This document shows, one piece after another, positions 1 to 42,203 of a DNA stretch of 64,000 nucleotides. The stretch's first letter is position 1. Each line of letters starts with the position of its first letter. The position numbers and the translations under genes are program-made. The stretch lies in NCBI GenBank assembly GCA_026745465.1, contig JACYXH010000826.1:4686224-4750223 (forward strand). Reading direction: 5' to 3'. Source of the DNA: Lota lota (lineage: Eukaryota > Chordata > Actinopteri > Gadiformes > Lotidae). Under the pieces are notes generated by a model. The model was not told the DNA's origin. It made no database searches and worked only from the letters and a program-made list of their open reading frames with translations.

Positions 1-545
1 TTTAGGCGGAGAGTTCTGGGAAAGAGGGGGCGTGTTCCAACCCACAGCAACTAAGTAACATCGTTGTGTATGAGCTTTATAATGAGCGACGTTGTATATG
101 AAATGCGCCACACACCTTGGCGTTATAGTGAAAAGCTTAACCCTCACTCGGACATCAAAATACATCGCTGCTCAGTAACGGTGATAAAATGGCATAGAGT
201 AGTATGTTGACGATCATATAAAACATATTGCCACGTTTATGCGGAACACAACCAACTTGTTCCAGCACTTGCGACAGAGACAGGCGGTGGAATGGCACGT
301 GTGTGTAGCACCAAGAGATGCAGATGCCAGCTCAGGCCACAAAGCGCCTGCAAAAAAGCAGGTAACTTTGGCAGCAGCATTTTCTTGAGCCCTTTCTTGT
401 CATTGTCCTTATGACAAGACAGGGCACTGGAGGCAAGCGATCACAGATGCGGTGACATATTACATCGTAAAAGATATGGTCCCCATTCATACAGTAGAAC
501 GGGTTCATTAAGATGCTTCAAACGATGGACCACATATTTTGATCT
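1..545 (+). mobile_element. fragment of the same hAT family, truncated by the window edge
   Basis: Bases ~236-545 match 24257-24560 closely by eye, including the coding remnants of the BED finger and YYIVKDMVPIHTVER. Bases 1-160 match 25372-25535 in inverted orientation, suggesting an element end. The coding part has a deletion relative to the other copy and is not open. Confidence 0.7.
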
Positions 546-1664
546 TTTTAGAAAAACCAAAACAATCGAGGTTTAAATCTAAAATTGTCCATTACTTTGA
601 AAGAAACGGAGATTACATTTTTAGGCCAAATCCCCCAGGTCAAACTGTACAGAATGTATAAACTCCATTACCGTCACACAGGCTTCCCCTCACCCTGTTG
701 TTTATTGATTAATCAGGTTTCAGTGGAGTTAATGGATTACTCTGTGTGCAGTCAGCAACTAAACTCTCCATTAAACAATAGTCATGAACCTTTCCTTGTG
801 TCTAAGTGCCCCTGGATGTTTGATCTAGCACGTGTCTGTCTTATTTTAAGCCTTTAAAAAAAACATTCGTAGTACTCCATACAGACAAACAGTCCGGTTT
901 ACAGAGTCTGATAAGCGACTCTCTTCTCCAAAGGGCATTAGTTTGACTTACTTTCATTCTAACTTAATTTAGATGGGATGAGAAAGGATCCATTTTCTTT
1001 TTAATTTCTGGCAGCAGAGCATGGAAAAGACCTCTAAGTGCACATCCTTAGAGAAACGAAGGCCGTCATGAAGGCAACAACAAGGCAAGCGGGTATCTTG
1101 ACTCTACTCTGGGGTATTGGCTCACTGTGATATACACCAGGTTTGGCATAACTGGTGCTCTTTTGAGGTTGGAGACTTAAAGAAGATATTGTCCAGCAAT
1201 GTAGGTGGAGGGCCCAGTGTGTTGTCAGCCATTCCTCCCACAAACTGTCACACCTGTTACCGCACAGGAGCAACCGGACTCTAACCAACAGGTTCAGGGA
1301 CTTACCTCTTCCCTCAGGCAATATAATCAGACTTCTTTACGGTTGACACACCGTCACACCTGTACCCCTCAAGCACACACAGACCCACACCCCAGTCCAG
1401 TTCTATTACCCATATGTCGCTTTACTAGAAAGGATACGCCTGTGTTTGTAGAAAACCTACAATCTTGAATAGGAGCTAGGCCACTGGAACTTTGCAACTC
1501 AATGGAAGTGGCTAACGGAAAATAAATGCTAACCCAGGGAACACCTCTTCTGGATATACAGTGATGAATTTGGAATTAAACAACTTGTCCAAATCTGGGT
1601 AACACAGGCAAAAGCCAATTTACAGATATCTTGGCGTATCCCTTTAAATAATACTCCCAACCAA

Positions 1665-1703
<39 letters not shown>

Positions 1704-2102
1704 AACAGCATAATGCACGCTTTGATTTTAGTCAAGTTAATTAATGATATGTGTACATATTTTCATAGTTTCTTTCTAACGATTGAAATATGTTAATTGA
1801 ACAATTATTTTCAATTTATGGTTTGTACTGATTACTGGTTTGCATTGTTGAGGAAGCCTGGGATTCATGCATTGAATTTGCAATCTGTGCCTGCTGTTGT
1901 TGAGTTAATGTGCACATGACAATCTATTTGAAACTAGCAGCAGCTCAAGGGGGGGGGGTGCATGTTGCCTGGCAACTAGAAGGTTGCCGGTACCATGCTT
2001 GGGTCCTCATGGCCGGTGTCAAGATGCCCTTGAGGAAGACGCTCAACTCCTGACTTCTCCCAAAAAGCTGGCATTGTCGGTGGAGCCTGTATATGAATGT
2101 AT

Positions 2103-2145
<43 letters not shown>

Positions 2146-2630
2146 TTGAAGCTGTCCCATTCGTATAGTCATAGTCAGAGTAAAAGTTGGCCATTCAAGT
2201 CCAGAGAGAGGATAAATACAAAATATACATTGTTTAAAAATAGATGCCTCTGCAGACCTCCCGGCCGTGACTCAGCTGCTCAGCCTTCTGTTTGCATTAG
2301 TGTACGGAGGGAACAAGGCTGCGGAGGAGCTCAGTGTGTCTCTGCAGCACAGGGTCAGGCTAGCAGGGCAGTCTGTCTCTTTACGTGGTCTACAGGGTGC
2401 AGGTCACACAAACTGGGTGACCTCAATCGTCACCGATCTGAATCTTCAATAGAAAGACGCTAAGTCGACAGTATTTAATAGTCTAATCGCTGTTGGGAAG
2501 ATTGTGCGTGTGTAACAGTGGGACATTCCACTGGGAGGACGGGGGTGCTCACTGAGTGGTACCACTGCATTGCTTTGCTTCTCGAAGGAAAAGCCTATAA
2601 GTTGTGCAGTGTTTTTTTCTTTTTTGAACA

Positions 2631-2700
2631 CATTGGGGATCGGACCCAGTGCCTTTCAGTTGGGAGTGAAACAGCCTAGACACTAGACTATCTGCGCCGA
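2631..2700 (-). mobile_element. tRNA-derived SINE head (fragment)
   Basis: The minus strand reads ATAGTCTAGTGTCTAGGCTG (A-box-like) followed by GGGTCCGATCCCC (B-box-like). It lacks an acceptor stem or body, so it is a SINE fragment rather than a tRNA gene. Confidence 0.6.
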
Positions 2701-5700
2701 CTACTAGGACTACAGTCATTTTAACTGAGTATTATTCTTGATAGGATATTCAGTGTCTGCACACCAGGTACCTAGTGCTCTCCTATCTATCCCTGGTAGG
2801 ATCTCTTCTTCCCTCTGGGTTTTGGGGACATTTTCTCTTTCTCTTTTGAGTACTTGGGTGTGATGGGGCATCATATAATGTGTACTAGTGTGAAGCCTGC
2901 TAGGACTGTAACTGTAATAACGGGCTATTAAATAAACTTGAGTGGATTTTATGAACCCAGTGAATCGCAATCAAACAACACCCTATTGCTGTGTTACAGA
3001 AAAGGTCCCTGTGTGTATTTGAAGTAACCCGTGTATTCTTTCCGTTATGCAGTTGTTGTTTTCTTCTTCTAAATGTGTTCATGTATTATTTGGGTAACAC
3101 GAAAGGAGGGATCTTCTTTTAAACTGGATTATGTTGAGCAATTACCACTGGCATCCACAACTTGCAAAAACTGCAGCACAGAAGCGAAGCGCAGTGCTGT
3201 TTTTAGATTTAATAAGTACACAAGGCATACCAGGATGAAACACATCGAGTGAGTGCTGCAGACACGTTGTATCCAACACTAGGCTGCATGCAGCATCGGC
3301 AATGTGTTGTCAGATGCTTGCCCGCCCAGTGTTTCCCCCCTCCCCCACCAGGTCACATTTTTACAGCAGGATTGACTTTGCTGCGTGCGGACGTTTCCAC
3401 CGCAGCTGCACTTCCCCGGCGCAGGGCTGTCGTGCGCATGGTAATTATATCCCTAAAGGGGGAAGAAATTACTGGCTGGCTGGCACACTCAGCATCTTGC
3501 GATGTATTTAAGGGGTCGAACAGAGGCGAGTGGGCGGACTGCGCAACACCTCCACGGACTAGAGGGGATAAGTGTGTTCACCGGCCACATTAGTGGGGAT
3601 TAAAAAAGGTCGGAACTGTTTGCGTTGCGTGACTTTTAACTGAATATGTAGAGTAACAAGACCCGTTTATCGTGGGAGTTTACTTACTTAAATATGAATT
3701 CACAGAAGGACCGCATTAGGCCTTATTATTATTATATGCAGGCTCTGTACAACAGAGGACAAAGCAGGCTTTAATGGCTAATGAAACGATTGAACAATGA
3801 CAAATCTAAACCCGGCCGAGCAGTCCATTGTGGTTACAGTTTGTGAGTCTTTCAGTTCATAATTCCTTTTTGGGACATGTCTCTATCTTTCACTTCTTGT
3901 TAAAACAATTCAGAAATTGGACCATTTTGTCTAATACTGACAATGGATTAGCTTTCCACAAACACTGTTTTCTGGTTGTTTTCTACAGATAGAGCGGAAA
4001 AGGCATTGAGAGGCAGAGCGGCCCCTTCTTGGCTGGGTTACAATTACAAATCCCCTGTAACTCCAGATGGCTCTCTCACCGAGTCGCTCCAGCCATTACC
4101 TACAGCCTTTATTTTGTTTGGTCATCCGTCTTCAGAGTCTCAAGTCTCTTGATTTGATAGCCATCCTCCCACTATGCACCTCCTCGCCCCGCTATGGCTT
4201 TGAGCCTCTCAAGCCCCACCCCACCCTTCATTTATTTGATTTGGTTCCCTAAACGCCTATCATTTTCCCCTTTTCCGTGCCTCAAACTTTATCTGCCCAG
4301 CACTCTTTCCATCAGGGCCAATTATCCCTGTGTCCATTCTGAGTCTGAATGGAGTAGTGGTTGGGGGGCAGGGGGTGGTGGTGTTGGTGGTGGTGGTGGT
4401 GGTGGTGGTGGCGGCGATGGGCACCTTAACCATTCTCCGCTTGCTAAGTCCAGTCAGCCTCCGCCCATTATGAGATGTTCCCTCTGCATGCCGATCAAGA
4501 GCCACCATTACAGTAAAAGCTACACTGCTACACTAAATAAATCATACTTTTGCAAGTCCATAATTGTAATCATTGTATGTGCTTCTTTTCTAACAGCATC
4601 TTTTCAGCAGTCGCGTTGAGGGGAAAAATATAAATGAAATTTTATTTTTGTAGTTAATAATAGTTATGAGACGCAAGTCCTCTCTAATACCGCTTTCACA
4701 GCTGCAAAACATTTTCTGGGTTCCACTGTACATAGAATATATGCTTGTGTATCTCCACTCCCCAAATGAGAGTCTCAATTTTCAGAATCAGATATCTGGG
4801 CACAGGCATTAGCAGCCCATTAGAGGAATGACTTTTAATGGGATGCTAATAGATTAACAGAGTTACCGCAACCTTTGACCTTTTTGATGTGTGGCAAACG
4901 ACTCTCTGTGAGGAGTGTTCTTGTTTTTGTTCTGCTCTGTGACTCACTAATGTGCCCGATGTTCAGCAACAGCTGGGATTCAGACGAGAGTGTCAAGCGT
5001 GTGTGAGACTACTGAATATGCTCTGTGATGTAAATTTAAAAGTGTGACACAACTCTATAACCGACTAAAGAAGCACAATACATTAAGAACACGTTCAATC
5101 TTGTCGAGATGACATGGAGTGAGATTTTGGTTCTTCAGTATTTGCCAGAACTTTAAGGATGTATTACAGTAGATCAATTGCTATAGGCAAGAGCAAAGGT
5201 TAATACATGCTTTTAGCTGCTAGGTCTTCCATATTAGTAATGATATTCTCTACAGTTTGGCTTGTGTTGAACATAACACTGACTAACAATAGAGCGAGAG
5301 AGTACAGACAGAGAGCAGGGACAGAGAGTACAGAGAGAGAGAGATAGAGGGATAGGGATTTCTCTGTGCGTAGCATCATGTTGGAATGAATAAACTAGAA
5401 CGTATCCACAGTCATTACAAGCGTAGTGTGTAGTCACATTGTCTGTATCTAAACAGTTTAACATAGCCTGATATTCGATTTTATTGACATGTAAAATCCT
5501 TGCATGCGTCTTCTTTTTATTGTTCATCTCCTCGCATTTTGTTGTTTTTTGGGGGGGATTTCCGCATTAAGCCTATGAAAGCAATAACAGTCGCCATTCT
5601 CAAAAGAACAATGTGGGAGAATCAATAGGAGGGAACAGGATGTGCCATGGATAATGACTTTGGTTCCCCAGCAGCCCCGGCGACACGTTGCATAACTCCA

Positions 5701-6443
5701 ACCCATGGTGAACATTGATTTTATTATTTATTTATATAACACAGCCTCGTATAGCCCAGAACTGCTGTACCATTCCTCTCTATGTGCACACAAGGTTTTG
5801 GCTATTAATCAAGCAAAGAGTTGTATCCCACCACCTAAAGCCATCTCCTTCAAATGATGCACACCCAAAGCCGTCAATTAAAACATGTCAAACAAAGAGG
5901 CTTTTATTTTGAAATTATCTTTTACTACCTGTTGGCCAGCCACAGCTGACACATGAAGCATGCCAATGTTAGCCAAGTCATTAAATCAGTGACTGGTTAC
6001 CTGTTGTACTATTTTGCTATCAGGGAGCAAATGTGAACACCAATGTAAAGACCTAAAGTGGTCGCAGACACGGCACACAAGGCATTTCCAGAACAATCAC
6101 CACAAAACAAACACACAAAGCGCTAAGACCACCATAACAGGTGTGCCGTGGTGCAAGGCTAGGTTAATCTTGAAATGTAATGCATGTTATGATGTGCATT
6201 ACTATCCATTCATTACTTCACACGATGCACGTTCTTGCTCCATTTCAATACATACAAATAATGCTATTGCTATTGAGTTCTACGTGAATGACGTAATGAT
6301 TTCCATAGTGAGCATTTCTGAATAGTGGGTGTGAAATATTGTGACTTATATACATTATTATACTATTATTATTTATGATACTGGCATGTGTTTATAATAG
6401 ATCTATTTTAAACCCATACCGGTTCCTTTCGCGGGCTACTCAC

Positions 6444-29666
<23,223 letters not shown>

Positions 29667-30399
29667 AGGCACACTCGCACACGGTCTAACGTTAGCTGTC
29701 AATCTCCGGTGTGGTAAAGACTCGGGAGTGTATTTGGCTTTCCTTCAATTCCCTGCCTGGCCTATTGGCGTGGCGTTATTACATGTGCAGAAAATCAGTC
29801 CACATCATCTTTTGTAGCAGAAGCATACCAGGTTCCAATTAGCCGTAGCGTATTCTCCGTGCATTGTGCGCTGTAAACAAATAACAGCGATTATTGTATT
29901 TATGCTAAATGACATTAGAAGTAACAGCTATTTAGCAACCTACAGTTAAAAGAAACGCGTTAAGTGGACGACCACAAGCCTCACTATTTAATGATTTCGC
30001 TGACATTGGAAGCGGATGTTGCGATGAATGCAATATTCTTCCTGCATACATTTACATAGAATGCACAGCGAAAGAGCAACTTGCCTCTTTTGAAAATTAC
30101 ACATTATGCTTATCAACAAGTTTGTAATAATCTCACTCGTATGTGTCATCCTAGTCGTAGTTCCGTGTTTTCCTTAGTAACGCTATATGTGCCTAACGTC
30201 TCGGCAGCAGTTACTAAATAAATACAACAATGCTATTTCCCCCCCCCCCCCCCCCCCCCCCCCCCCGCAAAGTTCATGAACAACGGTAAAAACTTGCCTA
30301 TAGGGTGCTCTGTCACTCCAGAGAAGGCACGGCGGTCCATAAGTTGCTCCTGCTGGTTGAGTGTGGACTGCTGCGACTTGACGTGTGCGCTCTCTGCTT

Positions 30400-30575
30400 T
30401 GTACTACCACGCTAAGAGGTGCTAGCCTTGGAGCTATGTAGTTTGTACTACTAGGCTAATAGGCACAAGTCATGTAGCTACGTGGTTTATACTACACTGG
30501 GCCAATAGGTGTTAGCCTTGTAGCTAGGTCGTTTTTACAGCAAGGCTATTAAGGGCTAGCCAGCTAGGTAGTTCG
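30400..30575. repeat. degenerate tandem repeat, ~45-47-bp unit, four copies
   Basis: Recurring blocks of the form GCTAATAGGTGTTAGCCTTG followed by TAGCTAGGTAGTTT and ACTAC lie ~750-900 bp upstream of the plcl1 start codon. The copies are diverged. Confidence 0.65.
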
Positions 30576-30817
30576 GTTTCCCCAGTGGGACTCACAGCAT
30601 CATCAGTTGCTAACCAACTTGTATCCTGATGGTGGTTTTTATTTTTAAAGGTGTGGTATGTAAGTTTCACAGAATTAGCAATTGTGTTAGAATGTGGTTA
30701 AACATTGTTAAACCACTGTCTTCCATAATGTTTAATGTTGCATAATGATACATAAGTACGTTTTTTTCTTTCTTTCTTTCTTTCCATGAGTGATGGATAC
30801 ACATTTCTGGTTGGGTA

Positions 30818-30855
30818 TCTCGTCTAGACCACTCCCATCAGTGGTCTAGACGAGA
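30818..30855. repeat. perfect hairpin, 15-bp arms, 8-nt loop
   Basis: TCTCGTCTAGACCAC / GTGGTCTAGACGAGA around the loop TCCCATCA, ~1.15 kb upstream of the plcl1 start. Confidence 0.9.
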
Positions 30856-31436
30856 AGAGCTGGAACAACCAAGAAAATGCCCTTTCCACATTCAGTTGGC
30901 ACTGCCAAGACAGCCAGAAAGCGAAATCTGAAGCAAATTATACTAAAAAAATGGCACATGGCTTCTGAACATTCAAGGGATAAAGTATCACTGCTTATAT
31001 TTAGATTAATATTCAGAATACTTCCAGAGGGAAATTACTACAGATAAAGCACTCATGTTTTGATATGTTTTTCCAGCTGTGTTTATTTATGCAGTGTTGT
31101 TTACTAAAGTAAACACGATCGGCTACTTATTTGTTACATGCAGTAGCCTAATAGTAATACCAAACCACAAGTTCACAAAGATTAGGCCTACCACTAAAAC
31201 AGTCTTGACATTTATACTGTAAAGACATGGATTACAGTTACAGACATAGTCGTGTTGTTGCTTTCAGCCGTCCAGAATGGTGTGCATTCGTAGTGCAAGC
31301 AGATGAAACACTCTCAAAATTTCAGATGAGCTAAGCTTCTGGCTCAACAAAATGCACGTACTGCGTCTTTAATGATGACGCTGGCCATAACAACTTGAAT
31401 CAAGTTATAGTTAAAGATAGGTTAGGCAATTTGGCA

Positions 31437-31464
31437 ATTATTGGAAAACGCATTTTCCAATAAT
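31437..31464. repeat. perfect hairpin, 12-bp arms, 4-nt loop
   Basis: ATTATTGGAAAA / TTTTCCAATAAT around CGCA, in the plcl1-CRISP intergenic region. Confidence 0.9.
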
Positions 31465-32861
31465 AATCACGCCAGTGACAAAGACAGATGGATTTAACGC
31501 TCAATTTATATAGCCTAGTGAAGACCAGTTTAGGCTCCATCCTTTCACCAAAATATCCTATGTATTTAGAGGATTGAATTATAATGCCGTTTAACTTTTT
31601 AATCCATGTGTAAAATAGTGTAGCGAATGGCAGTTTGAGGATGAGGGGGATTGCACAGTGGGTGTGCATTCTTTACTACATACATGTTTTGGAGATGTTA
31701 GTTATAAGATTGTTTCCCTGTTTGATAACAAAAAGAAGGTTATCACTCATTCAGAGAAAGTTGGTATCCAAAATGAAACTGGCAATACAACTGCACACTG
31801 TCATGTTATCAAAAGCAACCTATGCATCTTGCATTCAATACAGTTGTGGTTTTCAAAATGTCTTTCACTCTTTTTTTTGTGCGATCGCATAAAGACATTC
31901 CAAATAGCCAAGGAAAGGATGGTTTTGATTTATAGCCAATAGCACTGAAAATACCTATGGTGACGGTAACGACTGACCTGTTGCCCAAGACGGTAGAGTA
32001 ACAGCTATAATAATAGACTAGGTGATGTACCGTACCCTGAGGCTACCCGCCATCCACTCCCTTTTGTGTTGCTGACACCTGGGTGTACATGATGAAACTA
32101 TAAACCCTTTCTCCAGCTGACACCTAGGAAGATATCCGCCTGAATAACAGCAAAGCAGAAAGAGCAATTACTTCTTATTCATCCATCTAATTTGATGGCG
32201 AATTTCGAACCCTTACTGAGAATTCAACCAACACGCATAGTCTATTCGATAATATAGATTATATGTCATTCAAGACATGGTTTATTTCTTTGATAATCTA
32301 TCATCAAAATTCAAAACTCACATCGTCTGATCTGAGCCAGGTTGGATCCAGTGCAGCATGTCAACATCTTTCTCTCCAAAAGACTAAACTAAAGTACTGC
32401 ACTTATATGCAAAGTAGGCCTGTATTTAGAACAGTGCTTCAAGGATCCGGGTGAAACGGAAAACCAAACCACATAATAGACCTAATAATCTCACTGTCAA
32501 ACAGGGGTGTGTCCGGGGGGGGGGGGGGGGGGGGGGGCGGATTATTTAACTGAGTGTCATCCTATATCCAACCTATATTAACCTCTATCTTTGTCCAACA
32601 TTTGTCATGAATTTCATTACAGTCTCTCAGAAGTTCAAACATGTTAAATGATAGGAAGCAACAATTAGAGGAACTGATGTTGAAAAAGATCCTATTCTAT
32701 GTTGTTAGATTAGGTAAATACCTGCCTGCCGGCCAGGCAAAGGTTAGACCTATTAATTTTAGAGCGCCATCTGGTTTCGCTAATTAGCAGAGAAATATCG
32801 TTAATGAGTAAAATCATCGTATAGCACCAGTAAAAAATATGGAACGTCAAAACAGTGCTGC

Positions 32862-32903
<42 letters not shown>

Positions 32904-33873
32904 ATGCACTTACGTATGTGTTTGAGTGACAATAAAAGAAAACAGCCTTGCGTAAGGATTACAAGCCATTTAATTTCTTTTTTTGTTTAGTTTTTTAAGT
33001 CTGTGAGCTGTATAGTGTGAATGTTCAAACACTGACTTGACTGTAAATCACTCCTCTTTAATTGAGTGTTGTACAATAGAGCCACCTACTGACGGTAACA
33101 GATTAGTGTCAGAAGTCTTCTCTATTGTAATCGACTTCAGCATTAATCTTGATAAAGTACCTTGAGTGAATTTTGAACAACCAACATAGAATGAACAGCA
33201 AACCGCATCTGTATCTGCTAATTTATTCCTTTAAAATTAAAGCTCAATTCACAAAAAAACGATCAAACACAAATTACAGACTTTCTATTGATGATGATTG
33301 TCAGCATTTGTTTGAACGTTACGAAGAAGCACATTACATTTGTCTGTGAGGAAATCTAAAGTGAATCACCACTTTAAATGACCTAATAACCCTTCAATTG
33401 TATTTTTTTGGTAGGTATGTTGTCACGTGGAGTCTTACAAAGCATAGGCCTGGGCCTACACATCATGTTTTGTACTTGTAGTCTTTAGCTTCGGAAAGAT
33501 TCAAAGAAAACATTTCAAACTAAAATGTTAATCCTAACCCAGGGAGGACAGTTTAAAATGCAATTATCCATTTGCCCGGTCATTACGTCTTAAAACATTT
33601 TGAATATTTCCTAAACTCAATCAAATTGGCCTCATCTATGTCCGTAACGCAGATATAATCTGTGACAAAGTTTGTCTGTGAAGTGGAAAAGTAAAAAAAA
33701 AGAAAAGAAAATTTGATTAATGATTCATCAACAGAGAATAAAGCTTATACTATAACCATAGATACCGTCACTTCATCATCACCAAGGAGCTATACATTGC
33801 TTGATCCGATTCTAGCACACACACCCTTAGCATACAGGACGTTAGCATAGCGATTACATGCGTCAGGGGGGAT

Positions 33874-40052
<6,179 letters not shown>

Positions 40053-40087
40053 GAGTCGTCTGAGCCCTCCCCCACTTGGTCTCCCCC

Positions 40088-40093
40088 CTTATA
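40088..40093 (-). promoter_or_regulatory. candidate TATA box of the CRISP gene
   Basis: TATAAG on the minus strand in the context GCGCAATATAAGGGGGGAG, about 35 nt upstream of the candidate start ATG at 40052. This implies a transcription start near 40060 and a very short 5' UTR. Supported only by position and motif. Confidence 0.4.
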
Positions 40094-41649
40094 TTGCGCC
40101 AGCAGACGCCGCCGATTATCGTCACGGCAATACTCCCGCCCTCCCCGCCACTAATGAGCCACGACGCAGACATAAGGATTAAGTCAGACAATAGAAAGTA
40201 GTGCAAAGTCACACAGATTAGCCATGTGATGAAGAGAGCATTCATTGTGGCTGACAAGTGGTAAACACGGTACTGTAAACCAAGGGGTGTAGCTAATAAC
40301 TTGGATTATGTGCTACTGTTTGCCCAGTGTATAGTGGCTAGGGTTGTCACAGTTAGTGGTAAAGAAAAGTGTATTGCTGCGTTGCAGCTTAAATGTATTG
40401 ATGGATTGTGGTCTGAGCGAAAGCCAAATACAAATACTGGTCACACCCATCGTGTGACGATATGCACAAAATGGAGGAGAGAGTGAGCCAAAAGCTAGTG
40501 TCTGTGTTATGAAGACCTGGTTCCCTGTTGTTATGATTATGACTATGATCATGATTATTATTATTAAGAATATTGGGTTTATTATTATGATTATTCTTAC
40601 GTTTTTATCATATTTGTAGTAGAAGTAAGTAGTTGTAGTAGTAGGGCTACTATAATAATACAAATTTTCGTATTTTTGTTATAATTATCAGTGGTAGAAG
40701 TAGTTATAAAAAATGGTTAAGATGTACATGAAGGAGCCGAAAGAGGAGAAGGAGAAAATAATCGGTATCTTCAGAGCCATTGGTCATTCATCCATTCAGC
40801 TACCATTCCTGGCTGCAGAAGGTCAGCATAGCGCAAGCATGTTGTCTGTGTGTTCAAGGGCGGCCCTCTGGTTCTGTGCGGTGTTCTTCTGGTTCTGCAG
40901 GACCAGGTGAAGCTATAGCTGGAGACACTCAGTGTGCTGGGTGGGTTGGATTGTGCAGCTAACATCTCAGCGGTGAAACACAGAGTTGAGAAGTTTCTCT
41001 GAAATGTGATGGAACGCACAGTAAATATTCAGTGAAATTACTTACAAAAAGTGTATTGGTTGCAACAATTTAATGGGCTTGTTTCTTATATTAATGGCAA
41101 TTATATAAATATTATGAATATTATATGAATAAGAGTAGCATTACATATTTTAGTAGTCAGTAGTAATACAAACAACATTGTATTCAAACTAGAAGGCACA
41201 GAAACAGTATACTCATAACAGCAAAAAGCAGTGTATAGGTCTAAAAAAGGAGATAAGTTTACGTATAAAAAGTTGCGCAAAAGTACAGTACATGAAAACT
41301 TAAGTTAAAATAAAATTTCAGTTAAGTATCAGTATGTCTTAAGTGAGTAAGTTACCAAGGCACTTAAGTGTAATCTTCATATTAACATTTATATATTAAA
41401 TATAGCTTTGGACAATATATGGAGCCTTTGAACCATGCCGAAAGTCATCCCATTAACCATGATGTTACATAAAGAGTCGGTGCTCTTTGTAAGTACCTTT
41501 AGCTGTTGGTAATAACTCCACCAAAGCTCAGCTATTCTAAGCTGCTGAATTTCTGTCTGATCAATAAATAAAAAATGTGTGTTCCCTATCCGGCGTAGAT
41601 GACAGAAAAAGATATAAAGAAATATTAAATGAAAGTTAGGTTGGCCAAG

Positions 41650-42115
41650 TGACTAGGGTGTTCGATTCCCTGCCCCCTAATGTAGTCTACCTGAATGCCG
41701 CCTAGAGCAGTGGTTCCCACCCATTGACTTCAGGTGTACCACTAAATTGTCATCAAGACCATTCGTGGATCACCTCATATGCAAATTATAGAAAATTGAT
41801 TAATAAACATGCAGTGGCTTAGCAGAGTGCCAACACCTCCTTTATACACAATAATTACTGCAAGAAAGCCATGGCCAGTGGAAAACATTGCAAAGAAAAA
41901 GTCAACAATGCTGCTTATGCTCCCATTGTGTTTATCACAAATGAACAAAAAACATTGTGGGAAAAGAAATCTCACACAACACCTGCAGTACCCTCAAGTA
42001 CCACCAGTGGTGCGCATACCACAGGTTGAAAAACACTGCGTAGAGCAAGATGCCTACCCTCTACATGTGCCTCTATAAAAGTGTATACTCTGGCTGAAAG
42101 CATCTGCTTAATAGT
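41650..42115 (+). mobile_element. SINE interrupted by a hAT-like MITE
   Basis: Bases 41650-41707 carry the SINE head and middle (GGTGTTCGATTCCC, GTAGTCTACC). The SINE resumes at 42039 with TAGAGCAAGATGCCTACCC and ends with CATCTGCTTAATAGTA. The intervening 331 bp is the separate element described at 41708-42038. Confidence 0.65.
41708..42038. mobile_element. hAT-like MITE copy 1
   Basis: It begins CAGTGGTTCCCACCC and ends GGTTGAAAAACACTG. The ends are imperfect inverted repeats of the CAGTGTTTCCCAACC type seen in hAT elements. TAGAG(CA) occurs at both flanks, a probable target duplication. The interior shares ACTTCAGGTGTACCACTAAA and related segments with copy 2 at 50646. Confidence 0.65.
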
Positions 42116-42203
42116 ACATTTAGTGTTTATCTGATATAAATTTTGATCTTGAGGACCAAAGATTGTATAGGACAAGACATAAATGGGGGTGAATACCTGT
42201 CTC

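Larger units (their letters stand above)
1..6443 (-). other. plcl1: plcl1 intron 3 (left part); no exon recognised
   Basis: The sequence after donor 6443 continues to the window edge. It holds a hAT fragment (1-545), two (AT)n tracts (1668-1701, 2105-2140), a tRNA-SINE head (2631-2700), a (GGT)n tract (4368-4416) and otherwise unique AT-rich DNA. I looked on the minus strand for the next PLCL1 exon (the segment following TYEV) and did not find it. Confidence 0.6.
29667..33873. other. intergenic region between plcl1 (5' end) and CRISP (3' end)
   Basis: Upstream of plcl1 ATG lie its promoter region (no clear TATA seen), a 28-nt C-run (30239-30266), a degenerate 45-47-bp tandem repeat (30400-30575), a perfect 15-bp hairpin (30818-30855), a 12-bp hairpin (31437-31464), a 23-nt G-run (32515-32537) and a (GT)n tract (32864-32901). 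No further gene is supported. Confidence 0.7.

Noticed and set aside
2631-2700. tRNA gene on the minus strand (A- and B-box-like motifs)
   Set aside because: No complete cloverleaf, and the same head recurs attached to SINE bodies at 34121 and 56473, so it is a SINE.
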